This document shows positions 42,520 to 56,000 of a DNA stretch of 64,000 nt, in pieces; position 1 is the first letter of the stretch, and each line of letters begins with the position of its first letter. The stretch comes from Lunularia cruciata (taxonomy: Eukaryota > Streptophyta > Marchantiopsida > Lunulariales > Lunulariaceae). A program made the translations under genes and the position numbers. The DNA lies in the NCBI GenBank assembly GCA_948567375.1, contig OX419756.1:70260333-70324332 (forward strand). Reading direction: 5' to 3'. The notes beneath the pieces are model-generated. The model saw nothing but the letters and a program-made list of their open reading frames with translations. It had not been told where the DNA came from and did no database searches.

Positions 42520-43073
42520 TGTATTAGTCCATAGACAAAAGCACACAAAATTGGAACTCTCAAAAAACTCCGATGCTCCAAAGGAGCACCTTGTCTTTAT
42601 TATAGCATAGAGTATTCCCTTAGAAGGAGCTACACCCTTAGATTAAATACATGGATTAGTGACATGTCAGCAAGCTACACCCTTAAATTATATGCATAGA
42701 TTGGTGATATGTTGATCCTTGTCCTATTTAGTTGGTCAAACAAGTTTGACCAAAGGGAATCTTTGGAGAATCCTTTTGTGTGAAGCTCAAAACAACATGG
42801 AAGAGGTACCATTGAAAAGATCTTGACAAGAAAAACAAGGGATTTCTTTTATTTTCTAAGAGAAATAGGATTCCATTTTTTAGGCCTAATTCTTTCATGT
42901 AGGCTTCCAAAATTGGCTTTGAAGTTTTTGGTGTATTTTTGAACTTTGCCTAATTAGTGGAGGTTTTCTTTTGGTGACTCATCTATCTGGTCCACTTAGA
43001 CCATCATGTATAATATATCTAAAGATATTACCAAACCAATTTTCACTTGTAGCTAATTTTTCTAATTATTACA
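42520..43073 (-). repeat. Old family B LTR
   Basis: It is about 554 bp and aligns with 37653-38235 by eye: gatgctccaaaggagcaccttgtc, ctacacccttagatta, catggattagtgacatgtcagc, and the end tattaca. The ends are mutated (TGTATTAG). Flanking 5-mers AAGAA and TAGAT do not match, so the target duplication is lost or the LTR is not solo. Confidence 0.75.
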
Positions 43074-43850
43074 TAGATTAAAAATTTTAAATGAACTCAC
43101 AACACTCCTCTAAGGCTGAACTACAAGGTATCTCCAAGACTTAGGAGAATATTCTCATTAAAGAACCTAAAGAAATATGAAAAATAAAAATATTAATCAA
43201 TGAAAATTACTTCTTTGTTCATATTTATATACTCATGTAATTCTTACACAAGATAGTTACTAATAACAATAGTAACAAAAAAATATTGATAAAAAGTCTT
43301 CTAAAGTCAGAATTGTAAAAGAAGATCAAACTCATAAGAAGAAAAGTATGTGGTTTATCTAAATCCAACAACTAATTTAGGGATTCTTTCATATAGATTT
43401 TCTTTGGACTATAAAAATATATATACCAAAAATGCTTTTGGACCCAAGAATTTTTAACTCCTTTTTTCAAAGCTGAATAAATGGGAATCATATTAAGTTA
43501 AGATAATAAAATCCAAATTAGTGGTGCTCAATCCTACAAGCTTTTCTAAAATAGGATCACCTCTATTGGCAATGATTAACCTTAGTTGATAATGATTAAT
43601 TTATAAGTTCAGTTAAATCTTATAAAGTCTACATTTCCAATCACAATATAATATTGGATATACATAATAAAGTATTATATATTTTTAAGCACTATAGGAC
43701 ATGCCACAAAGTATAATTGATCATAAGACAAAAGTCATTTGGGTTCTAAACACCTTCAAAGGCTCTACATAAACTCAATAAAGTTGAGATATTGAAGTTA
43801 AAGAAAATTTGCACAAGCTTCTAAAGAAGGAATATGTATCAATAAGTCAT
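43074..43850. other. AT-rich non-coding stretch
   Basis: No frame, repeat end or domain recognised. It leads into faint retroelement pol remains. Confidence 0.55.
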
Positions 43851-46200
43851 ATATAGAGCATTAGTCTTTATGGTGAGCACGAAGGATGGTAAGTTAAGAT
43901 ATTTTATTATTGCTAGTTGCTCAATAAAGTGACTATGAAGAATAATTACCGATTACCAAGGATTGATGATGTCTTTTGACTGGTTGGATAGTATTAAGGT
44001 CTTTTGTAAATTAACTTGAAGTCAAGTTACTATTAAATCAAAAATTTTAAATTTGATATTAAGAAGAAAATTAGTAGAACCATTCTTTTTTCTATACCAC
44101 CCTAGAGTGCTTGTTAATCTATTAGCATATAGTGGTATATAATTAGATAATCTTAATGACTAAGCAAGAGGTATCTCTAAGTAAGTTAATATAGGTAAAT
44201 ATGAAGAAAGATCCAATCTTTAACTTTTGGACTCTCAAGATGTCCCTAATGAATTTCAAATTAGATCATATAAGAGAGAGAGATCTCTTGATAGAAATTT
44301 ATATTGAAGTGGTATCTTAAAGAGGAATTTTTATATAAGATTGTCTTAGAATGAAACTTTCATCTTGGACTTTGTATGGTCAAATTGACTTGGTATATAG
44401 GAGATATCAAAATCCTATTGGCTCCACCAGGTTATGTAAGCTTTGGTTATGGAGGTAGTTTGAGTAAGGTAGATTTGACTTGACCATAGAACATATTTTA
44501 ATTTAAAAAAAGGATCAAAAATTCTTAGAGAATATGCTTGGAAGGTTCCATAAGGAGACATGTGATGCTCAAACCCTTGTGAAAGCTTATTGAACTAATA
44601 TTTCTTACTTAGTGTATTAGATAAAGTATAGATTTTACCAAATTACCAAAATATTTATCATAAAACCTTTGGTGAATATATAATGGATGGCTTAGGAGAG
44701 GTAAGGGCACATTCCAAAGGGAGCTTGGAGCATTGATTGAGGATTGAGTGAGGGGAATGAAGACTTTTGAGTAATGCCTATATTTTCCAAGTAAGAAGTT
44801 AGATTTTCTACTTAGGAATGGCATTATGGTTGTTGATCTTGGGGGGACTCTTAACTCTGAATGACACTCATGTAAGTGTGAGTTAAGGACCTTTTATGTA
44901 GAAATAAGTGAATTCTTTCCTTACATGCCATTTTCAAGGACCTTCAACATAAGAGAATAATGGGTGATTTTGGGAGTGAATGAGAGATTTGGAGAATGAA
45001 TGGTGGATTTCTTTTTGAGTCATTATCCTTAAGAGTGCTTGATATCAACTCTCTATTCTTTCTAGCACATGGTGCTTAAAAAAATTTTCACTAAAGGTGC
45101 CCCTTGGGCAAAAAATAAGTTTGGTATTATATCTATTTTTCTAGGTCTAAATAATACCTTTTGACATTCATCACCATGATAATCTCAAATATCCAAGAAA
45201 AGATACATGAATTTGTTATTTTTTATATCAATGTTAATGAAGTTTAAAGTTAAAAGTCAGTGGAAAAGCACATAAATCACTAGAGTTGGTGCTTTTTAAG
45301 ACCACGAGAGAACAAGACATATGCAAACCTTGATACAAGTAATTTTTCCTTAAAGAAAATCAAATTTTTGAGTCTTGTGATAAGTATAACCAAGGAAGGC
45401 AAAAAATGGAGAAGGTTAAATTATTTTTGAGGAGAAACTTCCATCAATCATGAAGCGAATGTGTAGGTTCATTGGATTAGTACAATCTTATGGACCTATC
45501 TTATCTTACTTGAAGAACTTCTCAAGAATAGTGATACCTCTCATTCACTAGATGGCTAAGATTAAAAGCACTATATGGTCAAAAGAGGTAGATCAACATT
45601 TTATAATTTCAAGCAGATTTTGGCAAGTGAACCCATACTGGAGCTACCCAAGTTTCATAGACCTATTGAGATGGACACAAATGCAAGCAGAGTTACTATA
45701 ATATTAATGTAAGGTGAAAGTCTTATAGCTAATAAAAGTAAGAAGAGTGTAGCAAGACAAAGCAAAGATAACTAACTCATGAAAGGAGTTATATGTAGTA
45801 CTCATTGTTTGAATAAGTGGTGCTATTATATTTGGCTTCATCAAACCCAACTATACATTGTTAATATATCTCTCAAGTTATTTGAGATTCAATATAAGGT
45901 CAAAGTAACGAAACTTATGCATGATATATTTGTTCTTATGAATGTGGACTCAATCCATAAGCCTATAAATGACGTGGTCTTTAGTAGCTGAGATAAAAAT
46001 ATATCATCTTCCAAATAAGTGTTGAGAATAATGTATGCCCAAAAGATGTGTTTGAAGAGAAATTTATGAAGGACATATGAATAATAATTAAGCATCAACG
46101 TATTTGGATGATTGAAGAAGTGTGAAAAGCTAGTAAGTGTGACTATGAAGCAAGGATTATTATTGAGCAAGATAGAGCCAGATTTATATTGATTAAGCAT
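43850..46200 (+). pseudogene. Very old Ty3/gypsy pol remains
   Basis: Short plus-strand segments in several frames resemble reverse transcriptase: STKDGKLRYFIIASCS with NYRLPRIDDV-like bases at 43880-43990, then FIGLVQSYGPILSYLKNFSR near 45460-45530, the APVLALPDF-like segment near 45630 and an RNase H-like TNASRVTI segment near 45680. All are broken by stops every few tens of codons. The family cannot be fixed. LTRs are not visible. Confidence 0.5.
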
Positions 46201-46399
46201 ACTCTAAAATAAATTGGATCAAGAAGATCAAATAGAACATACTTCAAAATTGTCCTTTGATCTAGAGGACAGTATGCTCTTAAGTGGTTTTAAGTATTTT
46301 ATATCAACGTAATATCTTAGTAAAAATTATGCTTGGCTTTGCAAAGTTCCAAAATTTATCTTAATTTACCTCCATGAAATAACTAGTATCTTGATACAA

Positions 46400-48700
46400 T
46401 CTTATTTTCCTGTGCAAAATGAGGAGTCGCTGAATGTTGAGCCTAAGTGTGATTTAGGAGTGTTGATATCTTTAAGTAGTATATTATATATTTGAGAAAA
46501 GTGAAGAAAATGAAGAATGCTTGTGTTGGAAGGTAATGTCCAAAAAAACTTCTAGTAGTTAAAAGAAGTGATATGAGGAGATGCATAAATTTTTTTTTGG
46601 ATATATTAGAGTTGATGTTGTTTGCCTTTGATTCTATACCTAATGGGAAAGAACAAGATTCAAACTTTCAAGAAAATGTTTTCTCCCTTTAAAGGAAGGA
46701 AGTTGGAAACATAGGAAATTATCAGTTGCAAACATAGTTGTTAACTGCAAGCAGTTTGGTCAGATGAAGAAAGTTCTTTAAATAATAATTCTAAACCTCG
46801 ACAGACTTTTGAGAAGTAGGGTGTGAACAAGCAACAATTCCTGGCATGGTGCTTTTAAACCATAAAAGTTATAGTTCAGTGGTAATCAAGCTTTTATTAT
46901 AATTCTAGCTGAGATATTGTATGCATGATGTCATTTTCTATTTGAGACTTCTTGTTTCTTAGTTTAGTTCGTCAGAGTTTTAGATGAGGATCCTCCTTAT
47001 GAAGTAAAAATTTACCTAAAAAAAACTTTATATTTTGCATGGTCATTTTCTACGTGTAGTATGTTGTTTTTATAAAAACGTGATTATTGGTGTTCTAAAT
47101 AAAATTAATTCTTTTAGAAGGGAAATTCTTGTTTAGTTAACTAAAGAAATACTTATTACTTTATCTTTTGGTAATAAGTTGTTTATAATTATGTGTTTCA
47201 ACACCTAATTTATACTTGATACAAAATCTATATATCTTGTATTTAAATATTTCAAATGATCAAAACTTATATAGGGTTAAAATTTACTTACTTTCTCGTT
47301 TAATGATTAGCTGCTAATCAATTAGACTCCATGAAATTTAAAAATTATGATGTTGCACCATATTTGGAAAAAATAATACCTCAAATCTCAAGGTCACAAC
47401 GGCATCCGAATACATATAAAAAATCATAGTAGAAAACACTGAGTTATTGAGATTCAAAATTGACATCCAATTTGCGAAAAGTAAAAAGAAGAAAAAATAC
47501 AGTTGTCGTCATGGCCCTTCTTTCCGGGATTAAAGGCCAGCCTTTTGTTGAATTGCAATGAATTCAACATTGTACCAAGGATTGCTATTAGTTGTTAATT
47601 GGTAATATTCTCACAAGTCTAGCAAAGACAATTATCTAAAAGTCACTAATCTTGAGAGTGCATTGTGGATGACTTATAGTAACTTGGGAATATATGTTCC
47701 TTTAAAAACTTTGAATTTAAGGAATCGGTGTCTCAATCATAAATACTGAGGTTAGTAATCATTTTTCAATAATGAGTAAATCTTTTCAATAGATTCACAT
47801 CAACACTAAATTTATTATGATGACATTTGGTCACATATTTCCCACCCATCGCTGTTAAAATTATATTATCATCATTGATATTCGTAATAGTGATTCGATG
47901 CAATAATATGTATACTTATTGGTACATTTAACCATTTCTTTCTTTATGATAAATTACGGATGGATTCCTTGGTTATATGCTTTACTAGTGCATGATGCAT
48001 CCAATACACCTTTCACCGCGGGCAAAGTCATGTTTTTTCCTCATTGAATTATATATTCAGAAAGGAGCAAGAACCAAACATCGAAGCGCACAACGAGCTT
48101 CAAAAGAAACAAAATTAAAACATCAAACATTATAAGGTTTTAATTTTCTCTATTAGATTTGTGATGTGTAGCGCATCCTTACAGAAGCATCACATGTTTC
48201 CCATGGTTTCACGAAAACAGAGCAAGAATCTTTAGGTAAAAATGTAACTTGGACAGATTTTGAACTGATGATTACCATATACATAGAAAGTGGAGTAGAT
48301 CATGTTGATAGAGTAAAATTGGAAAGTTCGTAAAGTAACGAGGTATATACCCATGCGTTTGATTGGGCATGAACCAAACATATAATACTAGATCTCCACT
48401 ACACTTCACGGCTTACCCAGTTTCAAACGCATATTCTTTCTGCTCCTATATCGCCATTTAAGATCGTCCAAATCAAGCTCTTCCTCGAAAAGAGCCACAA
48501 ATCTTCAGGGAAATAAGTGAAAAACAGAAATGCACGAACGAGATCACTGAAGCAGGGTTTGTTTACTAGCCTGCAGAATCTCAATGAAGCTCTCAAAGAA
48601 TCTCCTACTGGGTCAGTCTTGGCAAAACTTACACGATGATGTCAATGGACAGGCCACCTAACCCTAGATACTTAGCGAAAAGAACCGAAAATAGCTGCGC
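46400..48700. other. Intergenic region upstream of the taxilin gene
   Basis: It is AT-rich without a supported gene. Base composition becomes more balanced after about 48.4 kb, where the promoter and 5' untranslated region of the taxilin gene are expected. I cannot pick out a TATA box or a transcription start with confidence. Confidence 0.5.
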
Positions 48701-49119
48701 TTCCTTGTTCTGGTGCCAAGTCAGCTCATAACAAGTTTGAGTTGTCTCTTGATTCTGCAGGAGAAAGTAGTTTGCTCAAGCGTGGACAAGACAAGCATCC
48801 ATCCATCGGCGTGCTTTAATACCATAGCTGAATTTGTCTGCCGAACACGCCGGATTCGATGTTGGAAACTTGAGTCGCAATTTTGGATTGGGGCGTCAAT
48901 GTATAAGAATACGTGTATTGTTTTGCGATCAGGAATTGCAAGCTTGACACAGAGGGGTGTGGTTGCTGCCAGTGTAGGGATCAAGTTTTGGCCGATGTAG
49001 TTTTATTGAAAAGAAGGGAGGAGACGAAGCGTTCTGGAGATCGAAGAGGAAATTAAAGTTACGAGTTGTTTTACCCTACTTTCGACGAGAAGGACTGGAA
49101 CTTCCCGCCGCGTGCTGGA

Positions 49120-50065
49120 ATGGAATTGCCTTTGAATTCGGCACCTGGTCTTGTATCAGCAGGTAATTCAATTGAGCTACATGCGCGGCAGCTCTTTGAT
49201 GCGGAAGTGTTAGGGGATGTAATTGATAAATGTTCGACGAATACAGAGCTTGTGAACAAGCTGCCGGATGCAGAGGGGTTGAGTGACGGATTCGTGGAGT
49301 GTGATACTGGTACGGAACCTGTGAGGAAGCTTGTAGACGCAGAGGCTTCAAGGGATGGATTTGTAGATTGTTCTACAAATGTAGACCTTGTGAACAAACT
49401 CCCAGATGCGGAGGCACTACTTGATGGATTTGTGGACTGCTCGACGGAAATGTCAGGACGTCGTGCATTCACGGACTCTTTGCACGGGAGCATGCCACCG
49501 TTAGAAGATGCCAGCACCGGCCTGTTAGAGGTGCCCTGCAGTAGTGAAGATGCAGCACCTTCACATAATGTAGATCTTCCAGACTCGAAGGATGTTCCGG
49601 TTCAGACAACCATTTTGCCGATGAGAGCTGTGCCTCTTGCCACCGAAATTGCAGATTTTGCTGCAGTTTCAGGGGACGGCGGGGAAACTGATGCTCCCTC
49701 CGATAGAACTACGGAAGAGCGGGAGAAAACCAGAAAGTTTCCTGTTCCTCTATCTGAAGGAGAGTTGTCATTTACTGAAGCGATTGATGATATCACGCCT
49801 AGGTTCGACTCTGAAGAGAATCTAGGTCGGGCGGAGTGCATTGAGCCGAATGAGCTGGAGAGCGACAAGGACAGTGGATCAGAAAGTGAAGGAGATGATT
49901 GTAAGAGACCCTCTAGCTCAAACGCCATGCACATCACGTCAGCGAAGGACAAAGGCAATGCTTCCACGGATGAACCTTTGCAAGGAATTTTGGAGTCGAA
50001 GATTGCAGAGCTCGAGAATGCTTGTACAGGAAATTCAAGGACAGAGGACGATGACTCCAAAACTG
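49120..50065 (+). CDS. Taxilin exon 1 (variable acidic N-terminus)
   Basis: It starts MELPLNSAPGLVSAGNSIEL and ends at a GTATGC donor with one base of the next codon. It contains four tandem 23-residue repeats (residues 22-113) and later serine and acid rich segments. It has no family match that I recognise. Confidence 0.82.
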
Positions 50066-53000
50066 GTATGCTCGTGCTCATTATATTTCTGTTTACAGAT
50101 GCGTAGAGTTTTACAATTTTGTACATTCTTGCAGTGTAGTAAAATTGTTTGAATGTGGTTGTAGCCTTACCAGCAATAGACAGCTCATGCAGAGAGAGAA
50201 GTCGAGTCAAGCTTAGACCATGCACTCTGTCCTGTTCTCTTTGTTTCCATCATAGTCCCAGTGTCGTAGTATTACGTCATGGAGTAATTCATACCCCATG
50301 ACATTTCAGTTTATTCGAATACAATCAGACGCGAGTTAGAATACCGAGTGAATCTTCTTTTAGCTTCCTAGATGAAATGCGAAGATATTGATCGTGACTT
50401 CCGATAAACAATGTGATTCAGTGAAGGTCCGGAAGCGACAGTTAAAGGAAATGCGAGCTCTGTCGGAGGGAACTGATCGGAGTTCTGATGAGAAGATACG
50501 ACAACTGAATGCGAAGTACGTCCAACAGGCACGTATTTATTCTTATAAATCTATTCATACCCCCCTGCTTGTGGTGGGAATACACATGGGACGTTTCGCT
50601 TTACTTCACTAAGAATCTCAGCTGGGAACAATCTTCATATTCTGTCCGTAGGCGTACTGATCAACATCTCTCTGTGGTGAGAAAGTAGCAGCAGAGCCCT
50701 TAGTCCCATCTATGCCGCAGCTCCATAGATGGGACTAAGGGCAGAGCAGGAAACAGACCGGTCATGACCATAAAGAATGTAGATATGTACAAACTCTAGA
50801 CCAGATCTTTTGCTCCTTCTGATGGGGTTATCCTCCCTGCAGGTAGCCGAGACACGAAAGATGGAGAAAGAGTTTGTAGCTCTAAACCGAAAGTGCAAAC
50901 AAGTGAATAAGGAGAAAGATACTCGTAAGTCCTTAGTGTATTTCTCAAAGTCCACGAAAGTCGTCCCTTGAGTAGCTTAAAGAATCTGGTTTTTGTCTTG
51001 TATAATGGATGTAGCCGTGTCCAGTCTATGTATCAGCCCTGACTACCAGCCCTGGGATGAATTGATGCTTGCAGTTTATGCTGAGCTAACAAAGAGTACA
51101 GCTCTTCGACAGAAACTGGAATCCCTCTGCAGGGAGCTCCAGCGTCAAAACAAAATGCTTCTGGTATGAATTCATGGCCTTATTAATACTACAATGTATC
51201 TATGAACAGCTCACAAAGCTTAATATTTCTTGCTTGTCTTTCTTACAACGCTCTTTCTACTCATCTTATGGTGCAAATGGTATTTGGTTGTGGTGGTGTT
51301 GTATCTGACTACAGGATGATAGCAAAAGGCTGGCTTCAGAAGAGGAGCAGAAGAGACAGGAGCTCTCTGGCAAGTTTCATAGCACAGTCAAGGTTTGACC
51401 TAGTCCTCTCTTGCATAGTTGGATTCCTTGTGCATTTATGGATGGAATTTCACAGGTGTGAGTCACCCTTGATCTGATTGTTCTGTATGCGCTTAACAAG
51501 CTTAAATTACACGCGTATGCGCATATCAGTAACACATGCGATCCTAGCAAAGTTTGGTTGACTGAGAATAATGAACAAGAATTACTCAATCTCATGTGGA
51601 CGCAGCTAGAATTCTCTACTAGACTCGTATTGATGTCTGTACGTGCTCAGACACCACCTTCTTCTTTCCTAGTCGGTTACAAGAGTTAGCTGCAAAATAA
51701 TGCAACTAACCCGGGAAGGTGAGAGTGCTTTTCTTCTTTGGCGATAACCTCTCCTAATCGTGGGGTTGACTCAATCAAATCGTTTTACCAATGATCAAGG
51801 TGGTTCAATCTTTCCTGCCTTTTATATTAGTGTGGCAGACAAAGTCGTAGGTCAAAGTAGATATTTCATTCATGCTTATTCAGATATATCATATTTTCAG
51901 GGGTCCATCAGGTATGTCTTGATTTCTTCCCTCCTCTTACTCATGTGGATTCTTTTCTTTCTTGCATGATCCTCATTATGCGGCTGAGACTGCTGTGCTT
52001 ATTTATGTGCCTGCAGTTCTGCTTGCCCTTTCTTTCCACACTTCCATTTCGGTTCCTCTGTTCTTTTGACATTCCCACTACTTATGAGCGGCACTTTAGG
52101 GGGACAACCAAGTTTGCCTTGGCACTCATGAGTTTTGGAGCAGAAACTCGGTACGAGGGGTACTGACAATTGCTCAGCTACTTCGGCACTACGTGAGGCA
52201 CTGATGAAGTTGCTGGTGTTTTCGTGGAGGTTTACTATGGCTGCCTTCTGCTTCCCTTTGCTGTTTAGTGTCTCAGGACTCAAGCGTCGATAGCGCTTGT
52301 TGCGATATACTTTATATCCTGTCCTCTTTCGCTACACTCTCGTTACCCTGTTACACTTCAACACGTTTCTGCAGCCACACCATCCGATAACTCTCGTATT
52401 GTTCCACTCCTCCATTCCCCAGCTAATTCCCTCCCTAGTATTTTCCTTCGCTCTTTGACTGATTCCTGGTTCGACCTCTTGCGTCTACAGTGTTCCTACC
52501 TGACTTCAGCCTACGTTCTTAATCTTCATCGTTCACGCACTGCTTACTGGCGGGCTATTACATAACGTTTCCTATTTCTCACAGTCGTTGGCATAGATGC
52601 TCTCAATTTCCCATTGTTTACTAGTCGGTCAACCATCTGTTATTCTCAATTTGTTTCAATTATGCCTTTGCTGCAGGTTAATTCAATGCATTCTACCTTA
52701 GGGATTTAACACTACTCTAGCATTGTGAATCATGTACATATTGCTTATCGATCATTTGCACTTCGTGAGTTCTGGATAACCCGTTCCCAGAACGGCTCTG
52801 TTCTCGTATACCTATATATCAGTTTTTACTGTAGGCTTGTCCTGATCAACAGTGAACTCCTGTTCACTGTTGATCAGGAGTTCTACTTGACTTCTTATTT
52901 GATGTATATACTGTCTACTGTGTTCCCATCGGATTGAATCCCATACTGTTCATGTTCGAGCCTGCCGGTAGTTCTTTTCCCATAAGCTTGTATACCATAT

Positions 53001-56000
53001 AGTTATCCCGGGGTCCTACTTGACTCCTGCACTTATATATAACCAGTAATGAGTCTAACAAGTACTACTACTCGTTGGTTTATTTATTGACACTCTGGTC
53101 CCACACTGCCCACTGCCCCTCTCCATCACAGTACCCGGGGCCACTGACAGCACCCGAAGCATTCCTCTTGAAAATCCCCCTCCCCCTTCCTGTTCCCCTT
53201 TCCCCGCTTTGGATCATTGTTTTCAGTTCACATTTGGTTGCTGCTCGTTCTACTTTACTATGTGCACTTTCGTTTCTATGGCAAATGATATGCTCTTTCC
53301 CTGTGTCATTGGATTCGCTCCCTACTGTCTTCGTTGGGTGTCAAACGACTTGCTCCTTCCCGTGCCGTCTGACTTAGCTCCTTGTTGTTTCTTTGTTGAT
53401 TTCACTCAGTTAATTTACTATCTTCTTCATTTGTTGCATCATCGAGTACTTCTACTAGTTGCTATTTGCTTTAGATACTAACATTTGTTTCTTTTCAGGC
53501 TTTAACCAGGTATGTCTCGAGTCCCTTACTTTTTCATGCTCACGTTTTCATTTTCTTCATTCGGATGCTGATTTGTTTGCATCAAAGAGTCATTCTGCTT
53601 ATTATTGTTGCTGTCCATTGTTTGGATTTTATGCTTCATATGGTACAGCTTTCCCTTACCCTGAGCGGCACTGTTGGAAGCAACCGAGTTTGCCTTAGCA
53701 CTCATGAGTTTTCGAGCAGAAACTCGTAACGAGGGGTACTGACAATTGCTCAGCTACTTCGGCACTGCGTGAGGCACTGATGAAGTTGCAGGTGTTTTCA
53801 TGGAGGTTTACTATGGCCGCCTTCTGTTTCCTTTAGCTGTTTGGCATCTCAGGACTCCGGCATCCATAGTGCTGGTTGTGATATAATTTATATCCTGTCC
53901 TCTTACGCCTCTCTCTCGTTACCCTGTTACACTTCGACCCGTTTCTGCAGCCACATCATCCGAGAACTCTTGTTTTGTTCCACTCCTCCATTCCCGAACT
54001 AATTCACTCCCTAGTAATTTCCCCTTCGCTCTTTGACTGCTTCCTGCTTCGACCTCTCATGTCCACAGTGTTCCTACCTGACTCCAGGCCACGTTCTTAA
54101 TCTTCGTCCACTCAGTGCTGACTGGTGGGCTCTTACATCATGTTTCCTATTCCTCCCTATCGTTTGCATAGATGCTCTCAATTTCACGTTCTTTACTAGT
54201 CCGTTGGCCATCTGTTATTCTCAATTTGTTTCAATTATGCCTTTGCTGCAGGTTACATTCGATGCATCCTACCTTAGGGATTTAACACTACTCTAGCATT
54301 GTGATTCATGTACATATTGCTTATCGATCATTTGCAGTTCATGAGTTCTGGATAACCCGTTCCCAGAACGGCTTCTGTTCTCATATACCTATATATCACA
54401 TTGGTTTAAACATCGAAGCTTCACCCTTGCCACGGACATGTCATTACAGCACTATTCATATGTTGCCATCCATGATCATATCGCATCTGTTCTCTAGGGG
54501 TAGTAAGTTCCATCCTTCTTCCCTCTCCAACTTTCAGTGGTATCTAAGTTGATCTTGGAGTCTTCGTACTCTCTCAGGCGGAAATTATAGGACCAAGGGG
54601 ATTCTAGACCAATGGAAGGTCACACTTCACATAAGGTCAACCTGGTCCTCAATTTCCCTTCCATTGAGGACGAGTTTGATACTGCCGACACGCTCTTCTT
54701 CTACACTGACTATAGAAAACTTCTTTCTCGCTTCAGGTCCCAGTTCACTGTAACTTATATGGACATGTCTCCAAACAGTTTTGTGTTCGTTTGTAGACAC
54801 TTCTACGTTCAAACTCTGCTCAACGAATTCCACTCTCCCTCAGCTACCTACAAACCTACAGAGATTACGCAACAACAGATTTTGGATTCTCAAATGGCAC
54901 TAACGGATTCCGCAATTCCAAGGATTCCGACAGATCCTTCTGCTCTGCATGGGAATTCCACAAGTCCCCCAGCACCCCTAGGTTGATTGCACTTAACGTT
55001 CATCTACGGACTGTAAGGATGGCTGAGCTCATTCTTATTCTGAGCCTTATCACCAACAGCTCACTATTTCTGGAGGGATGAGTTCCTAAGAGCAGGACTT
55101 GTGGTCGACACCTGCTGGATCTTGGACGACATTTCAGGAGTACCCATTCTCCTCGAGAAGGTGCAAACACTACGCAAACCACTGTCCTCTACTCCTTGCG
55201 AGAGGCATCCAACCAAGACTCTTTATGCCACCCTCGAAAAAGTTCTTTTGCAGAGTTTTGACTTCACCATACCCTACACAAAGGTTTAGCTTGACGACCG
55301 TTAAGGCTGGCCACACTCATCAGATCCAATTTTTTAATATAGGTTCACCCTCAACGGGCAGTCCGTGCTGGTAGTTGGGACTTCTGCCCTCGACTTCAAA
55401 TACAGATGGCTCAAGAGCAAACATTAAATTTCTCCCTCGACGAAACACCTCAAGTTCATGGCTGCTGATGCTGACACTCTAGTCCGTTGGATGTTCTCCT
55501 TTTTAACAACCTCTACATCACCTTCAGGGGTCAGCTTTTTAAGATATAGGGATTCCAATACGCCCTGTGCTGTCTTTGTGGCTGATCTGTACCTTTTCAT
55601 CTGCGAACTTGACCTCGTCTGCAAACTACTTGATGCTAATGATTTTGACTCACTGGGCCATCTGTCCCAAGTTAGGAGATATGTAGACGATCTTTTAGTC
55701 GAAAGATCCGGTCAGTTTCAGGAATTCACATATGAGGATGATAGTGTCAGAGGACACGGGATCTATCTCAAACAGTCCTGCGAATTACTCCGAACTCACT
55801 TTGGAACGCACTGTGATTACCTCGACTGCATAATTACTCAGGATGACTTCCACATCTTTGTGTCCATCTACGATAAGAAAGAGCTACTTCATTTTGCTCA
55901 AGTTAAGACCATCTCGCTGCTTCATGTTCTCTCGTATATTTCCTCCAAGATCAAACTGGGGATTATCAACTCGGAGGCGGGAAGATACAAGAGAGTATGC

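Noticed and set aside
48713-49000. Open frame of 95 codons upstream of the taxilin start
   Set aside because: It has no family match, is followed by stops, and lies where the 5' untranslated region is expected; it overlaps an equally long frame on the other strand.
49066-49119. Upstream extension of the taxilin frame before the first ATG
   Set aside because: Only a TTG codon could start it and an in-frame TAA lies at 49054. Plant nuclear genes start at ATG, so 49120 was used.
51894-51911. Possible micro-exon (ttttcag, 11 bp, then gtatgtc) in intron 5, with a similar pattern at 53492
   Set aside because: Eleven bases would break the taxilin frame between exons 5 and 6, which join in phase without it.
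52200-52240. Conserved CTGATGA in all three Penelope-type repeats, as in hammerhead ribozymes
   Set aside because: The string occurs in A (about 52202), B (about 53777) and C (about 56814), but no GAAA box and no foldable stem II follow at the needed distance on either strand.
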